A stretch of DNA of 64,000 nt from Marsupella aquatica (Eukaryota; Marchantiophyta). This document shows positions 1 through 12,540 of the stretch, in pieces. The notes beneath the pieces were generated by a model. It had not been told where the DNA came from. It ran no database searches and was given only the letters and a program-made list of their open reading frames with translations. Made by a program: the position numbers and the translations under genes. The stretch spans positions 19,344,001 to 19,408,000 of the forward strand of contig OZ316895.1 in assembly GCA_973895155.1 (NCBI GenBank). The letters are read 5' to 3'. Numbering within the stretch: the stretch's first letter is position 1; the number at the start of each line of letters is the position of its first letter.

Positions 1-149
1 GGAGAATTGGTCATAGAGTCCTCGTCAGAATCACTGTCTAAAGCTGTGCTGCTGACTGCTACCAATGTCACTGGCCGACACTGCGCCCCACTTCGAGTGA
101 ATCCGGTCCGTCGTCCATTGGGTAACCCAGCAGCACCAAAAGGATCCAT
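1..149 (-). other. Partial minus-strand ORF at the window edge
   Basis: An ORF opens with ATG at 149 and runs off the left edge without a stop (49 codons). It begins MDPFGAAGLPNGRR and has an acidic serine stretch (DSDSDEDS) near the edge. I do not recognise a domain. It has the same orientation as the broken ORFs at 3385-4635 and 8147-9390, and the LINE at 670-3306 lies between, so it could be another piece of the same kind of element. That is inference. Confidence 0.3.
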
Positions 150-669
150 GGTGACCAACCTAACCTAATCTATATGCTAACCCTAAGGGCAATCTGTCCC
201 TGTCAGCAACACAAGCACTCACCATGGTGTGTTGGGCATCACTCCAACATCACCAAGAGAGAAATACGTAGCACAACTAGAATGTCCAGTTGCAAACCCG
301 GATCACTCCTATAGAATCAAGCGCCCAAGCTGTAGTTTGCTATGAAGAACCAAAAACACACTTAAAAGGTCTTCAAACTCGGTATTCGTTCCCGTAAAGA
401 ACAAGATATATGGGGTTGGTTTGATAGATTTAAACAACAATAATAGACTTAAACTATTTTCTACACATAGTAATCAAGTTTGATTACTTTACTAAGGTAT
501 TTTGAAGATCGCTCCACAGCGGTGAGAAGTTTTCAATGATATCTCAGCATCATGTAACCATAAATTAATGAAAAGGGAATGATTAACAAAATACACCAAA
601 AATATCTTAAAGTATGCTAAGGGAGTCTGGAATTGACCAAGGTTGCTCCTTAAACATGAGTCAAAATGA
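150..669. other. No gene seen
   Basis: AT-rich sequence with no ORF of note and no recognised signal. It separates the edge ORF from the 5'-truncated LINE. Confidence 0.5.
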
Positions 670-3306
670 AAAGACTTAAGGATTCATCCACAAGAGAATT
701 GGATCCTATGCGGTGACTTCAACATGACAGAACGGAGAGAAGATTCCATCGGCAATTCTCCCCTAATCAAAGGTAGGGAAGGCGAGTTCTGGCGGTTCCT
801 TAAAATGAGGTTTGATTTGACTGATGCTTGGGAGGTACGTGGTGGGGCTACTGGCCCCCGTTTTACTTGGAGGCGAACGCGGAATGGGGACCTGATGCAG
901 TCAAGGCTGGATCGATTCTACTTAAGTGAGCAGGGATGGTGGACAGGCAAAATTATGGAGCTCCTACACGATGGAGGGTCGGCTCTGTCTGACCATGATC
1001 CGGTGATACTGACTTTGCAACTCACAGGGACGGTGCTGGCAGGAGAGAGGGGGAAATTCAGGTTCTTTAGGGCCAATCCGGCTCTTTTGCGAAGGGAGGA
1101 GGACTTGCTACTCTTGGAGGGTGCCTGGAAGGCTGGCATTGTGAGCGAGGACCCCCATTTGCGCTTTGCCCTAGCCAGTGGAAGGCTACGGAGGAGGTAC
1201 ATTCAGCTACAAGCTAAACCTCGAACGGGTGAGGAAGAGCTAGCTTTCCTAAGGGCCAAATTGCGTTCCCTGAAACTATCAATCTTGGACTCTCATTCGG
1301 AGGATGCAATTCTGGAATACATGGATGCTGAAGACTCATTGCATGCATTGGAAATTGAGGAAGCTCTAAGAGGCCGAAGATTGGCCCGAGTGAAATGGCT
1401 GGGTGAAGGAGACGAATCCACCAAGTTCTTTTTTGCCACTGTGAAAGCAAAACGCTTGAGAGAGGCAATGTCCTCTCTGGTCAAAGATGATGGTAGCGTG
1501 ATTACTGATCCTCGTTGCATTCTGGAGGAAGTGGAACGTTTCTGTAAGGATCTTTACTCGCCTCCTGATCCTTCACAGGCTGAGGTGTCTAAGCAAACAA
1601 GAGAACGAACGAGACTTTTGGGTCACACACGATTTTCCATTTCAGCTGCTGAGATATCACAAATGGAAGCACTGCCATCCGCACAGGAGGTGAAAGATGT
1701 TCTATGGATGCTACCCTGCGACAAATCCCCTGGTCCGGATGGATTGACAGCGGAGGTATACAGAGCCTATTGGGAATTCACTGGTAAGGACCTAATTGAA
1801 ATGATCCAAGCATTTTGGCTCACTGGGGTGCTTGATGCAGAGATTGGTGACGGCATCATCAAATTCATCCCTAAGAAATCTGATAAGCGATTTCTTAAGG
1901 ACTGGCGGCCACTTACAATGCTAAATACCATTTATAAAGTCATTGCTGAGATCCTTGCTCTGCACCTGAAGCCTATCTTGCATAAGATTATAAGCCCACA
2001 ACAAACTGGCTTTATCCCAGGATGACATATCTTGGAGAATATATCACTTGCTTGGGTCACATGCGACTGGGTGCACAATAGGAAGATAGAAGCATTGTTT
2101 TTGAAGCTCGATTTTGAAAAAGCTTTTGACAGAGTCAACCACAATTATATCTGGGAATGTATGCATCTACTAGGGATTAGTGGATGCTTCATTATGCTTG
2201 TACGTGCCCTGCTTGCTCACCCATCATCCAAAGTCCTGGTGAATGGCTTCCTGTCGGGCCCAATTGTTCTCAAGCGAGGAGTGCGACAGGGCTGTCCACT
2301 ATCACCACTGCTCTTTGTGATCTCCACTCAGCCTCTAATGGATTTCCTGGACGCTGAGATGGATGCGGGGCGACTCAGCGGCTTGAGAATCTTAGAGGTG
2401 CTCACAGTCTGTTACAGGCTTTTTGCGGACGACGTGGGAATGTTTATTCTTGCCTCTGAGGAGGCCTTTGAGGAGGCCACCCAGGCACTGGGATGCTATG
2501 AGACTGCATCGGGAGCGCGGCTTAACTTAAAGAAATCGGTGGTGATCCCCCTAGCAATGGATGAGATCCCAGAGTGGCTCTCCAACACTGGTTGCAGGGT
2601 TAGCAAGAAAGGAGAGGTGCAAAAATACCTGGGGGCGCCCTTAGGTATCGGCCTGCATACAGAGCAGTTGCATCAATTCTGCCTTGACAAGATCAGTTCT
2701 AGACTCTCGACCTGGTCTAACAAGCTTCTTTCCTTTACTGGCAGAATGTTACTAGTTAAACATGTCCTGCAAGCTATCCCTATATATCATGCAATGTATC
2801 TCAAAGCACCTGTTGGGCTGGCTAAGAAGCTGATTGCTCTTAGCAGAGATTTCCTGTGGGGTTACAATTCCGAGGGGGGCAGGAAGGTACCGCTGGTGGC
2901 TTGGGCCACGCTTGCTCTTCCCAGAGTTGAAGGGGGTCTTGGCTTCAAAGACTTTCAAAGCCACTCTGATGCCTTGCTATCTCAATGGTTCACCAAAGCT
3001 CTGAATTTCCCTAACCTTGAATGGGCAAGAATGCTTGAGGCCAACCTGTCACTGATGGGATGGATGAATTACAAGGCAATTAGACGTAATGGCTACACCT
3101 TTCAAGATAAACTTCTTCTTTGCACCCCTCGTTCATTTGGTGGTCTATCCTATACAGGTGGTCTGTGGAAGAGCTGGGAGCTAGTAAGAAACTTAACGAA
3201 TTCAACTATTCCTAACTTTCTACTCCTGGCTCAGAAAACTCTAAAATTTTGCCAACAAGTTTTCCTAGGTACAGACTACCTACTAAAGAAGTCTCATAAC
3301 TTTTAA
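670..3306 (+). pseudogene. L1-like LINE ORF2 fragment: endonuclease C-terminal part and reverse transcriptase
   Basis: The open frame starts at 670 without a Met and immediately reads WILCGDFN, a motif of APE-type LINE endonucleases. SDHDPV, the C-terminal endonuclease motif, follows near 985. Reverse transcriptase motifs come next: DWRPLTMLNTIYK, TGFIPG, LDFEKAFDRV, RQGCPLSPLLF and FADD (near 2425), then the thumb region (VEGGLGFKDF). The N-terminal half of the endonuclease is missing, so the copy is 5'-truncated as is usual for LINEs. One TGA at 2023-2025 splits the frame just after TGFIPG; the family usually has Arg there, so CGA to TGA is likely. The frame ends at 3306 with no RNase H or zinc knuckle seen. 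No flanking target duplication was found. It is a dead copy. Confidence 0.9.
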
Positions 3307-3384
3307 AGCTCTAGAACTTATTTAGAAAAATCAGAAAAGATGCACTATTCTTAAAAGACTAACTAAAAGGACTTAGACTCTCCT
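3307..3384. other. LINE 3' junction, no gene
   Basis: A short stretch between the end of the LINE frame and the degenerate minus-strand ORF. I see no clear poly(A) tail. Confidence 0.3.
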
Positions 3385-4635
3385 TCAAGCTTGTTGTCGG
3401 ATGTCTTCTGGCTCGAGTAGCTCCACTACTGTGACAATCCGATTCTGTGTAACTTCCATCAGCTCAGCCTGGCGTGGAGATCCTTGAGAGTAGGGTAGGC
3501 ATCTCAATTGTCTTTCAGGATACATCAGGGGCATTCTCTTAGATTAATATGTCTATTCGAAGAGCTTCTCTATACATCCCAATCACATCATAGTTATTAC
3601 AAGTAGCAGCATATACTTGGGATAATGGTATAGGAATTCATCAGAATTCAGCATCCTAGAATAGAAAGGTCAAAGCCTTCATTTGACATCTCTAAAGTAC
3701 CGGTTGAAACTGGCCAGAGTTTGAGAGGTGACATTGTTCCATATTCTCTGTTTCTCAACTAATGTGTTGGTTGAAACAAGTACGACCTTAGGCTCTCAAG
3801 GGATGTAAGTTTTGGGGAGAAGTAGATTTCTTACTCTGCATGTGAAAAGAAATCACAAAGTCTAGAACATAAGCTGCAAAATTCTCAAAATATGCCAGAA
3901 CCAAATCTGGATCCTCCACCTCCACATCTCCTTGAAGTAGCATCACAGCAAGGTGGGTCGGAAATAGATAGAGTCAGTCTAGAACTCATCAAATTGTGCC
4001 ATCTCCACTCTGGAAGTTCCAAAATACATGAGATCGAAGATATAACTGGCCTTTGTCTTCTTGAGATAGTAGTATCTCCAGAACTCTCCAACCGGTGGTC
4101 TGTTGGCCTGCATTATCTTACAGGTCTCCACATACCTATGCACTTGGGACTCTGGATGTCTCGGGTATCTGCTCTCGATGGTGGCATTCCGGGGTGTCTG
4201 AATAGATGAGGTGACAATTGCTACTAAGTTTGGATTGGATCTTAAGGCAGTATCAACATCTTCAAATCCCTGCCTTGGGGATGACTCAAGAGAATTATCA
4301 TAAGATCTATAAGTTTCACCATCTGAGGGTGGATCAGAGTCTTCAGGAAGATCCTTCCTAACAAAAGGGTACTCATACTGAGTCTGGGTGTAGGTGGGTC
4401 CTTCCGTAGGTTCATAACTAGAATCAAGACTGTAAGACATGCTAGCACTTGGGCACTGTTGTATCAAGTTGTTGACCACGGATACTATTTGTCGAGGTTC
4501 ACACTGTAGTATCTCTAGCAAATCATCCACAATAGCTATACAACTGATACTTTTTGTCACTAGAACAGGTTCACTTGATTCTAAGAGAGGGGCTTGTGAC
4601 ACGGGTAACGTGTCACTTAACCGAACGTAGGTCAT
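3385..4635 (-). pseudogene. Degenerate minus-strand ORF, probably from a mobile element
   Basis: The longest intact piece runs from ATG at 4635 to a stop at 3979 (218 aa). It is acidic and Ser/Thr/Pro-rich in the middle (DLPEDSDPPSDGETYRS) and ends with a Tyr-rich block (GEFWRYYYLKKTKASYIF). Beyond that stop the strand still gives protein-like stretches (EPKVVLVSTNTLVEKQRIW and VTVVELLEPEDIRQQ) interrupted by several stops, down to about 3385. I do not recognise the family. The layout looks like a decayed gag-like ORF rather than a host gene. The 218-aa piece alone could still be expressed. Confidence 0.4.
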
Positions 4636-5144
4636 AGATTAGGTCTTATACGATCATTAGGACCATAGCCGTAGCGTAGAATAGCACGAATAGCCGTCTT
4701 TTGCCATTATGAATAGATTAGGAGTAGGTTAGTTGACCGAATGATTACAAATTAAGGAAGAGGATTATTACGCTCGACCAAGATACGGTGGCGGCGGCGG
4801 AGTAAAAATCCGTTAGAGGAATCACGCTTGGACTGAGACGCCAACTTCAGCTCATTATCAATGACCAAACGGCCTGGCCCTCTCACGCTCGAGCTCACCC
4901 TGTCACCTCCATAAGAGAGGAGTCGATGGCGTTGCGGGCCATTTGCTCATTTCTACCTTTCGGAATTTGCGGACGCTGCCATTTTCTCGCCTTCTTGCTT
5001 GAATCAAGCTGACCTTTACGAGGAGATCAACGAGGGATAAGAGCGGGTTGTGGCAAGATTTAGTCAGGGCGAGGAAGGCCTCCACCAGTAAGCGGACCAA
5101 ACAGCGGGAACGCGGACTCAACGAACCGGACTACAAAGGTTAGT
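4636..5144. other. Upstream region of gag-like element copy 1
   Basis: No gene seen. The frame of the downstream gag-like ORF is already open shortly before its first ATG at 5145. The stretch may be the 5' part of the element (LTR or leader), but I could not find a matching second repeat. Confidence 0.3.
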
Positions 5145-7199
5145 ATGACCCTTACAGCCTTGGGATTTTGGACCTTGTTTGGCGAGGTAGGTGCTAAGTT
5201 CTCCGAGACTTACTGGTACTCTTGTCCCGAGAAAGCCGCTTATGAACAAAGATATGCAAAGCTGGTGGCCAAGGTAGCACAGGTTAATTGCAAGAAGACA
5301 GCCATCACCAGGGATTCTAGCTACAACGAGCTGTGAGACTGGGATATGACTACACCGACACCACCAGTGCCTCAGCCGATGACCATCGGCGTACCTTCGA
5401 ACCGGTCCCAAGTCCGTCCCATGAACAACACCGAGTGTTCTTTGGGTTCCGAGCAAGTTAGTCCGCATCTTGAGCAGCGTTCTCGTAAGCGGGCAAGAAT
5501 GATGTCGGCCCCCGAATCGACAACACGAACCAACGCCGCTCCTGCACCTGCCCCAGCAAACCCCCCGGCCAATCAGACCCGACGGCCCCCGGATAATCCC
5601 AAGTCTAACTTATTACAGGTAATCCGCGTTCCCGAGGTAGTCTGGATCGCGATCAAGAAACTCAACCACGCGGACTATCTTAAGGAGCATCAGTTGGAGC
5701 AGTTCGCTCACTTGCTATGGAGACCGTGCGCGGCCGGGCCAAAGGAGATTATTGAGTTCATCTCCAATTTTGATACCGACGCATCGACCACCAAGGTTTC
5801 AGGGCAGACCTTATCACTCACGGAGCATCGGTTAGCATAGATCTTCTGCTTGCCAACCGGGCTGGTGCCAGTTGAACTCCAAATTTGGGATAAGGAGTAT
5901 ACACCTCGGCACTTCAAACCCGAAGGTAAGACGGACAATGGATACAAGCAGGGGTCGTGCACCAACTTAATCTGCATGGAGCGGCTTAACTTCATACGGA
6001 CTACCCTACACATGATTGAGCCACGATCCGAGATCTCCCTCTGCACAATCATGCAGGTGGAACTGTACAAACGGTGGAACTGGGCCCAATTCTTTTACCA
6101 AAGATTCTCGGTAGAGCTTAAGCAGGCTCAGGGAGGTATGGCTATTGGGGGGAAGACTTACCTGAGAAGTCATATCGCCATCATCCTCGCCTGGTACAAG
6201 GCACGGCAGGAGGCCAGGGGAAAGAATATGGCCACCTCAGCCCCGACTAATGTCACCCCCGCTATGGAGGAGGCTACCTCGCCTCTGGCAAACCCCGAGC
6301 CGGAAGCCCCGACTAATACTCCGTCACCTCCCCGGGTTGAAATTCCGCCGCCCCCTTCCGTCGAGCCTCTGCTACCCCCAGTACAACCACCTCCAATCCC
6401 TCCACCACCTGAAGAAACCTTCCCCTCCCCAGCGCAGACTACGGAGGAGCTCGTTGCCCCGCCCGAGGAACCATCGGTACCCGAGAGGATGGAGGACTAC
6501 CAAGTAGCCCCAGGGACCATGGCCTACGACCTGGTCTAGAAGTTTAGTCAGACTCTATCAGGGGAGCTGGCGACGTACATCGGACAACAAGTCTCGGCGT
6601 ACTTTCAACCAGCCTTCTTCATGTTAGAGCACCAACCACGGATCATAAGCCGCTTGGAAGAAGAACTCATGGCGAAGGGGAATGAGATTGGGCGCCTCCA
6701 AATGCTGGTAGAACACCTCGAGGAGGAGGCCACTACCCGCCATGAGGAGTTAGTCCGCACCGTTGAACAGCGGGATGGACTAACCTAGGAGTTAAGCAGG
6801 GCGCAAGCGGATCTCAAGAAGATGGACGATATAGTGCTTCAATTGCGCTCGGAATCCTCGGCCCGGGTTACCAGCCTGACCGACCTCAACAACCAATTCC
6901 TACAAACAGCTCAGCAGGTAGCTAGTCTCTCCGCTGAACGGGATAAATTGCTGACGCAGGACCAGACCCATCGCGACTCCATTAACCAGCTCAACCTGGA
7001 GGTAGCACGACTCCAGACAGAGGCCAATGAAGCTACAAACGAGGTTGAGGAGGCGGTGCAGGACAACAAGGCCTTGCAGGACCGCATTACCCTGCTCGTC
7101 CTCCAGCGGGGAAGACCTGGGCCCACCTTTGATCAAGGCGGCTCGAGGTCTCGCCCCGACAGAGGGACAAACCCTGGTCCAACCACGGCTCGCACGTAA
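5145..7199 (+). pseudogene. Gag-like ORF of a non-autonomous element family, copy 1
   Basis: One reading frame runs from 5145 to 7199 with four in-frame stops: TGA 5334, TAG 5838, TAG 6537 and TAG 6786. Three parts are visible. The N-terminal block contains IEFISNFDTDAS, IFCLPTGLVP, LHMIEPRSEIS, KRWNWAQFF and YLRSHIAIILAWY. A proline-rich linker follows (about 6250-6480). A heptad-rich coiled coil is last (about 6640-7120). The same order and similar motifs occur in copy 2 at 27170-29710 (EFIQNFD, IFSLPEG, LHMMEPQGEIS, YLASHIKIIIEWY). Neither copy is followed by protease, reverse transcriptase or integrase. That suggests a gag-only LTR-type element, or an extra ORF of a larger one. The three TAG stops are each one transition from CAG. 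The exact domain family is not known to me. Confidence 0.6.
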
Positions 7200-8140
7200 G
7201 GGGTGGTTAGCAAAGGGAGGAAGCAGGCGCTGCGCAAGGCGGTTGAGTCTACGGCATCTTCTGGTTAGGCATAACTACAGAATAGCTATCATTAGGCGCC
7301 GATTAGCAGCACAGTAGGATGAATTAGGACCGGATCAGTTAGGATCAGCCAACGTAGGATAGAGTCCATCAACGGACTAGATTTTGGTCAGTAGACAGCT
7401 GCTGCCATTCCGGTCAGCACCCTTGTCGTCAACGGTCAACCGGTTAGAGGAGTGCGGCCGGCTAGTCAGAGGGTATTTAGTCAGTAGGCATTACCCCGGA
7501 AGGTAGTATCTTCCGGTTCCTTTCCGCAATCTAGTATTTAGGCTTTCCCTTCTGCTGTGGGAAGGGGAGAAGGCGTAGTTATCTCAGCGTAAGGAAAGGC
7601 GAGGCACGGGGAGTCCCGGCCTGAGCAGGGTCAGAGCGCACCAAGGAGTGAGAGCCAGAGTCGAGCTTGTTGGGCAAGTGCAAGGCGGGGCCTCGTAGAG
7701 ACTAGGCATCAACTGCCGTTGGGCCCGCTGACCCCCTTAGAAGTCGAGTCAACTATGTAAACTGATTCTTCGCTGAGTAAATGTAGTCTTTTCCCTCTAA
7801 TGTTTTCGCGAGTAACTGGTGTGGTGTGTATGCTTTGTCTGGGCAAAGGCGCCATTTCAAGGGACGTACCGGGTGCGGACTAATGGTAGGGATTGCCACC
7901 CATTGCATGTCACAAGGTTCTGTCGCGTCGATGGCTTGAAAGCCCCAAGCCGAGAGTTAGTCCGAGTCACTAACTATGGGAATATTCCAGTGGTGGAAAA
8001 CAAATATACCTATGACTAGTATGAGTTGCGTGAGTGTTATACCAGTAAGTATATTGCCTTAGCCCGACTTAGGGTCAATCGAGGCCACTACACACCTCCT
8101 CGCCCGAACCCTCACCCCTATTGGTGGTCAAGGTCGCCCC
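7200..8140. repeat. 3' region of gag-like element copy 1
   Basis: Non-coding sequence that aligns with the region after copy 2. Shared blocks include GGGGAGTC at 7618 versus 29998, AGAAGTCGAGTCAAC at about 7739 versus 30125, and AATATACCTATGA at about 8003 versus 30433. The homology shows that both copies belong to one family and that the element extends well beyond the ORF. The outer end is not defined. Confidence 0.5.
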
Positions 8141-8146
8141 ATGGAA

Positions 8147-9390
8147 CTAAACAGGATTTAAGGCCCGGATTAGGGGCGCGACAGGGCTTGTTGGGTAGCA
8201 GGGGTGAGAGTCAAAAATTCCATTGGTGCTGATTCTCCTGGGGGAGGCCATCCTGATAGGGCTTAACTGGTCAGGGAATGGTGACTTCAAACTGACAGCT
8301 TCCATTCTCAAATCATTAATAGCATCATAGAGTCCATCATCACTACAACTGAGAAGAGATGTCAACTTATCAATGAGTTGTTGATTCAATTCAGCTTTCG
8401 AAGGAGTGGACAAGCTGGTCCTTAGGATGATAGCAGTAGTTGGTTCCGCAATATGCTCTTGTTGCTCACAGAGGTCTTCATCCTCTTCATCTTCTTTAGC
8501 TACAGGTTGTTCTCCCATGCTGACTTCTCTTGAGTACACCTGGTTATTTAGAGGATGTTGGACAAGCTCCAAGTTGTGTTTAGGCGAAGCTTCAAGACCT
8601 CACACAGATATATTTTCTATATCCATATCAATATCCTCATCATTGGATTTTAGGGAAATGGCATCCACTGGTTCTTCCACATCAATTTCTTCCTCAATGC
8701 CCATCTCGATCAGAAGTAATCCCCTTTCTGTTCTCTCCTCGAAATGTAAGCAATCATGGGCATAATAAAGCTGAGAGAGATAATTCTGTAAGTAAGTGGT
8801 CCTCCCTGCTTCCAAGCTCCTTACTTGATCTTTCATTACATTAAACAGAAGTAGGGCCCAATTTACTTTTATAGCTCCACTGTGAGCAGCTACAATAGTA
8901 TTAGCCAAGGCCACAGGATAGAGAGTTGGCTTTTTTGGATGAAGAATTGGTACCAGAAATTCCATGAGCACTCTCAATTCAGGATAAGTACACTGGGACA
9001 AGTTCCAACCATTCTTGAGATTTTGAGTTCCTGAGAAGTAAGGAGTGGAGATATCTTTCTCTTGGAGTATAATGCCTCTCCTTCTGATGGGCAGCCAAAG
9101 GCGTAAGCAATCTGGTCAACAGTCCATAGGCTGGGACAAGCTCAAATTGTTTGTCTGAATTCAACAGGGATGATAGTCCCTTTTACAAAATCCTGCAAGT
9201 ATGAGTCGAGCTCGACATTCTAGGGAATCTTGAGCAAGCGCTCCAATCCTAAGTGCTATAAAGAATTATGTAGATTAGCAAAACTATCAGGCGCTCGTGG
9301 TATGCGATCTGCCACCACTTTAGGAATTGCCAGTGCATCAAACTTGGTACTGCTCCTCAACACCCAGGTCCGCCATAGCTTTGATAATAA
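8147..9390 (-). pseudogene. Broken minus-strand ORF resembling plant transposon/retroelement ORF1 proteins
   Basis: Protein-like sequence runs from about 9390 down to 8147 but changes frame and holds several stops. Pieces in order are CDALAIPKVVADRIPRAP, LELVPVYLSQCTYPELRV, a central block with IVAAHSGAIKVNWALLLF, then an acidic tail (EEIDVEEP, EDEEDEDLCEQQ). The 'gA.sG.i.vNWA..lf' pattern is seen in plant mobile-element proteins of the ORF1/plant transposon type. That is recall of a pattern, not a search result. The longest intact pieces are 133 aa (9001-8600) and 141 aa (8572-8147). Confidence 0.45.
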
Positions 9391-9544
9391 TTTTGCGTGC
9401 TGAGAAGGTTGCGTTCGAAGGGGGAGAGCAAGTGAATCGGGGTGGGGAGTAGACAGGAGTGAGCGCCTGAACTCTGCGCTCTGTTCCTATCAAGGCGTGA
9501 AGACCCCGTTCCATTGCTAAGGCCCGTTGCAAAGTTAGCCATAG

Positions 9545-9665
9545 CGCCGTAACGTGAACTTTCCTTAAATGTGTAAGGCGTAATCCCGTATCGGTGTAAA
9601 TGCATAACATCGTAAACCCATAAACCTGTAACGCTTATACGCATAAATGCGTAAATGCGTAAGCC
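9545..9665. repeat. Degenerate short repeat of GCGTAA units
   Basis: A run of imperfect 7-10-bp units built on GTAA with CGTAA and GCGTAAAT variants, for example CATAAATGCGTAAATGCGTAA. No gene. Confidence 0.6.
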
Positions 9666-9876
9666 CATTATAAAGTATACCTGTAGCTTTAGTAAGTCAG
9701 TCAAAACAAGGTTTACTTGGCACTTAATAGCAACAGCAGGCTTAAACACCTTAAAAAGTTTAAATTTTTTCAGTAATTTCAGGTTTTCGGTATTACCCAC
9801 TACTAACATGGCGCATAAACAGGAAGCATATGTGGAGAGGATTCAATCAACAAGAAGAGATCCACAATAACTGGGA

Positions 9877-9897
9877 ATGGTAATGGTAATGGTAATG
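9877..9897. repeat. GGTAAT microsatellite
   Basis: Three to four tandem copies of the hexamer GGTAAT. Confidence 0.8.
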
Positions 9898-10677
9898 TAT
9901 TATAAGCTCCGGGACCATGAAAGTCAAAGGAGCTACCACAAAAAGTAAAGTACAATGCAATCAAAGAAAAGAGCAACCAAAAGAGATTGCTCAGAAGAGG
10001 ACAACTATGTCCTCAAAGAAACTATGGACCTAGAGAGCCCTGAAAGATTTTCCAAACCTATTCTCCTTTCCCTATCCACCGCAAAGATATATCTTCCAAG
10101 TTGCTGAGGGGGCAGACCAAACAATGCATACAAATCTTTCACCAAGATTTGAGATGCCAGATCAACTCTCCAGATCAACAATGATCATACATCAATCAAA
10201 CAATGTTCATAATATTCAATGTAGGGCCTTCATAATAGGCCTCTCAATGTTCAATGTCGTAGCTAAGGATCCATGCACAATTGGTTCAATCCATGCATCT
10301 ACATGGATTCAGAAGCATCAAAAACCCTGAAAGAGTTTATGATTTGGCCCAAAATGACAATCTAAACAAACCAGAATGTGTATAAAATGCCTAAGTGCTC
10401 CTTCCATTAACATCAAAGTGGAAAGGAGTGTGTGTACACAAAAGCACTTAAGAACCACATAGTTAAGCTCCTCACGTACCAGCAAGCTGGCTGGCCCGCC
10501 CGCTCCTATTCCGCCCTCATGCCCCTCGTCCCGAGTAACCACGAGTTGCCCAGCTACCCATTCAACAGCAACAACTCCGCAACACATCAGGCTAGGTCGG
10601 ATCATAGCACGCAAAAATGACTTTGTAGCGCGATTACGCTTCTATTGTTGGCTTCGCATCAGCTGCGCAGCACATCA
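9898..10677. other. No gene seen
   Basis: Only short unsupported ORFs on both strands, with no recognised motif. Confidence 0.4.
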
Positions 10678-10769
10678 ATTGACCTCCAAATCTCAAAACA
10701 TTCAATTCCTTTGATAGCCAGCCATTGACCTCCAAATCTCAAAACATTCAATTCCTTTGATAGCCAGCC
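10678..10769. repeat. Perfect 46-bp tandem duplication
   Basis: The 46-bp unit at 10678-10723 is repeated without a mismatch at 10724-10769. Complete identity suggests a recent duplication. Confidence 0.9.
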
Positions 10770-11029
10770 CATGATAATGTCCGAACTCAAAACCTGTCAC
10801 CAATCATAGATCTGTACATCGATCGGGCAGTAGGCCGATCGGACAGCAACTCAACATTGCTACAGATCGAGATACCAACAATCTGTTTGATAACAACACA
10901 CAATCCAAGCTACCACAAACCGTCGACAACTCAATCAATCGAACTTATGTCCGCACAGTCCGTACAACAAATTTTGAATCTGATCTTTCAATGTAATCTT
11001 CACAATAACGATCTTGGTCAACAATACCC

Positions 11030-11316
11030 CATCGATCTCGCACCGATTCGATCACATACATATGTCAAGCCAACGCACCTTGCACTACTCAAGGAATCCA
11101 CGTTACACAAGCGGAGCTCACAGCCACCATAGCCACACTTGAGCTTCTCTCTCTCCAATGCTCAACATTGAAAGATAACCTTTCAATGCCTCACAAGAGA
11201 GAACTACCCTCTCACACAAACCTAACGGAACCTTATCGGCTCATATAGCATACATACCAAACATACAGATCTAGATAGTACGATACACTCCAACACTACC
11301 TAGAATGGTGTGACAC
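11030..11316. repeat. Dispersed repeat, copy A (uninterrupted)
   Basis: This stretch aligns with 14038-14288 plus 24732-24758. Shared blocks include AACATTGAAAGATAACC, CTCACAAGAGAGAACTACC and CTAGAATGGTGTGACAC. Copy A keeps the site that is occupied by the CACTA element in copy B. It ends at the 8-bp target duplication of the element starting at 11317. Confidence 0.8.
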
Positions 11317-12214
11317 CTCGGGGGTCTCACTATATGGATGCCTCCCCATCCCTACGACGTTTTTAGGCCTTGGACCCCCTAAAATGTAAGAAAAAAATTA
11401 TTTTCAACCCCTACAAAGTTGGAATATTCTTGGAATATTCCAAAAATTTGGTTAGAAAGACCCTAATGTTCTTATAAGTCTCAAAATTGAATTTAAAAGA
11501 CCCTATTGTTCTTCTACAAAAATTCTTAAGTCTTCCCTTCAAACCAATAAAACAACCCTATCCTTCGTCGCACGTTGTCACGCGATTGACATGGGTCTTA
11601 ACACCAAAAACGTCACTATGGGTGCCAAAACCATCTCCTTGTACCTGAGGATCATGAAGGGATGTTGTGAAGGCCGGTAAACACCAATTTGTGCCCTTAA
11701 CACTTGACTATCATAACAAGACTCTGTCACACATCACCCAAGCTCAATCCCTAAGAACCAAGGTTGGGAATCAGATCCGTGCTCATGATAGTTCTGGTGA
11801 TAAGGGGTCTTCATATCGGGCCCGTACACACAGGGCCTAGCGCTACGATGCGCATATGTCTATACGTATGCTTACTGTCATAGGTATGTTTCTATTCCGC
11901 CGCCGGAATGTACCCATAAACCAGTGACTCCTGACTGATTCCCGGCTTAGGGACTTCTAAGCCATTGCCCCACCACTCTGCCATTCCACTCTCAGCAATC
12001 AGAGCTATGACAGTCCTCACCCAGCCCGCTTCAATGCACCCTGTACACCTCTGAGTGGCGCTGCTAGTCCCATCATACACTCAGATTGCCTCACACACAC
12101 ACACATCCATGAGAGAAATGAGGCTTGAGAGGAAAACTCAATTAGATTCAAAGATGTGCACAATAGTTCACTGAGAACACTTGATCCGAACACTAGGGCC
12201 GAAGGCTGTCTCCT

Positions 12215-12540
12215 CCAGATTGTGACGTGCTTGCCCTGCAAGCCCCATGCTTGCCATTCAAGCTCAATCCTGAACTTGAGCCCGACTCACTCCAGATTGC
12301 GACGACAGATTGGACTCAAACGAATCCCGTACTTGCCTTGCAAACTCAATCCTGAACTCAACCTCCTTCACTGCACTTCATTTTTGGGGGCACATACAGA
12401 TCTCACACCTCCAATTCAGAACGTCGAGTTACGCATGCATAGTTGACTCGACTTCAAAGCTGGTACCAGGCCTAACGGCGATCTACCCCAGACTGCAATG
12501 AGGCCCAGCCTCATGCTTGCCTTGCAAGCTCAGCTCTGGT
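12215..12540. repeat. Repeated CTTGCCNTGCAA / CTCAATCCTGAACT blocks
   Basis: Imperfect copies of CTTGCCTTGCAAGCTCA and CTCAATCCTGAACT recur several times with variable spacing. No coding signal. Confidence 0.5.
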
